From Paraglaciecola arctica (GTDB taxonomy: Bacteria; Pseudomonadota; Gammaproteobacteria; Enterobacterales; Alteromonadaceae), in assembly GCA_003232445.1 (NCBI GenBank), contig QIJM01000428.1:1-6801 (forward strand): 6,801 bases of DNA, in the 5' to 3' direction. The position numbers and the translations under genes were made by a program. The stretch's first letter is position 1; each line of letters opens with the position of its first letter. Of this stretch, positions 6,383-6,801 are shown piece by piece. The notes beneath the pieces are model-generated. The model was not told the origin of the DNA and searched no databases. It saw only the letters and a list, made by a program, of their open reading frames with translations.

Positions 6383-6801
6383 CTATGCGCTTTCCTTGCT
6401 CACATGTATATCTCGTTGCGGGAACGGAATAGTTAAGCCAGCTTCTTCAACCGCAGCCTTAAGTGCCGGACGTATGTCAAAAAACAGCGCCCAGTAATCA
6501 TCGGTTTTAGCGAACGCTCGGACTAAAAAGTCAACTGAGCTAGTGCCTAAATCGACCACAGCTACTACGTTGCCTTCGTCTTGTAAAACTCTTGGATCAG
6601 CCTTTAACACAGCCTCCATCGCCGCTTTGCCTTTTGCAATATCATCTGAGTAAGAAATACCAATGGAGATCTCAACCGCTCTTACATCACTTGCGGTGTA
6701 ATTGATTATATTGCCATTAGCCAAAGGGCCATTGGGCACAATGATTATGCGTTTGTCGAAGGTCAAAAAGGTAGTGACGAAGATACCAATATCCGTTACT
6801 T
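6383..6801 (-). CDS. mscS: MscS-family mechanosensitive channel, C-terminal part (5' end outside the window)
   Basis: The C-terminal portion, about 139 residues, of a small mechanosensitive channel that opens under membrane tension to release solutes during osmotic downshock. The frame stays open to the window edge, so the TTG at 6764-6766 is an internal Leu codon and not the start. The residues before it (VTDIGIFVTTF) are normal family sequence. The stretch continues through the beta domain IIIVPNGPLANGNIINYT, then YSDDIAKGKAAMEAV and the alpha/beta vestibule domain, ending IPFPQRDIHVSKESA. This corresponds to VIPNG, GNIIN and SFPYPQMDV of E. coli MscS. The short tail after PFPQ fits the small MscS type and not the larger paralogues. 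The transmembrane helices would be encoded to the right, outside the window. It converges on the operon across the shared terminator and seems functionally unrelated. Alteromonadales usually carry several paralogues, so the symbol is at family level. Confidence 0.9.
   Translation of the reverse strand, partial: VTDIGIFVTTFLTFDKRIIIVPNGPLANGNIINYTASDVRAVEISIGISYSDDIAKGKAAMEAVLKADPRVLQDEGNVVAVVDLGTSSVDFLVRAFAKTDDYWALFFDIRPALKAAVEEAGLTIPFPQRDIHVSKESA

Noticed and set aside
1..6801. CRISPR arrays, tRNA or rRNA genes, insertion sequences, attachment sites
   Set aside because: No spaced repeat array, no cloverleaf or rRNA-like sequence, and no transposase or terminal inverted repeats were seen on either strand.

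Overview
The window looks like a chromosomal piece of a marine-type gammaproteobacterium, probably of the Alteromonadales. This is judged from the style of the proteins: an FNR/EtrA-like regulator, a one-domain RRM protein, an MscS channel, and an extracytoplasmic starch operon containing a GH31 enzyme that resembles Cellvibrio japonicus Agd31B. The assignment rests on recognition of families, not on a database search.

Left edge (1-460, +): the remains of an FNR-type oxygen-sensing regulator. The CxxCx5C iron-sulfur cysteine cluster lies at the very edge and the FNR-type DNA-binding helix is intact. About 95 central codons are missing and the two halves are in different frames. Next, on the minus strand (511-759), comes an 82-residue single-RRM RNA-binding protein. 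The gap before the operon (760-997) holds a perfect 23-bp tandem duplication with a central ATACGTAT palindrome, then a short ATGCTT/AAGCAT inverted repeat just before the first operon gene.

Centre (998-6313, +): a compact three-gene cluster for alpha-glucan use outside the cytoplasm. (1) A GH13 alpha-amylase-family lipoprotein with all three catalytic acids. (2) An esterase-D-like alpha/beta-hydrolase lipoprotein whose start overlaps the amylase stop (ATGA). (3) A GH31 alpha-glucosidase or 4-alpha-glucosyltransferase with a cleavable signal peptide. The likely scheme is that GH13 cuts or rearranges glucan at the outer membrane and GH31 processes the resulting malto-oligosaccharides in the periplasm or outside the cell. 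The role of the middle protein is open: at the nucleophile position of the GxSxG elbow it has Asp (G-S-D-M-G-G), so it is either a non-catalytic partner or an enzyme with unusual chemistry. No transporter and no sugar regulator are visible in the window.

Right edge: a strong bidirectional hairpin terminator (6307-6351), whose stem includes the GH31 stop codon, separates the operon from a convergent minus-strand MscS-family channel gene. Only the C-terminal part of that gene is inside the window.

The most unusual points are the Asp-for-Ser replacement in a lipoprotein translationally coupled to an amylase, the tandem operator-like repeat upstream of the operon, and the internally deleted FNR gene.
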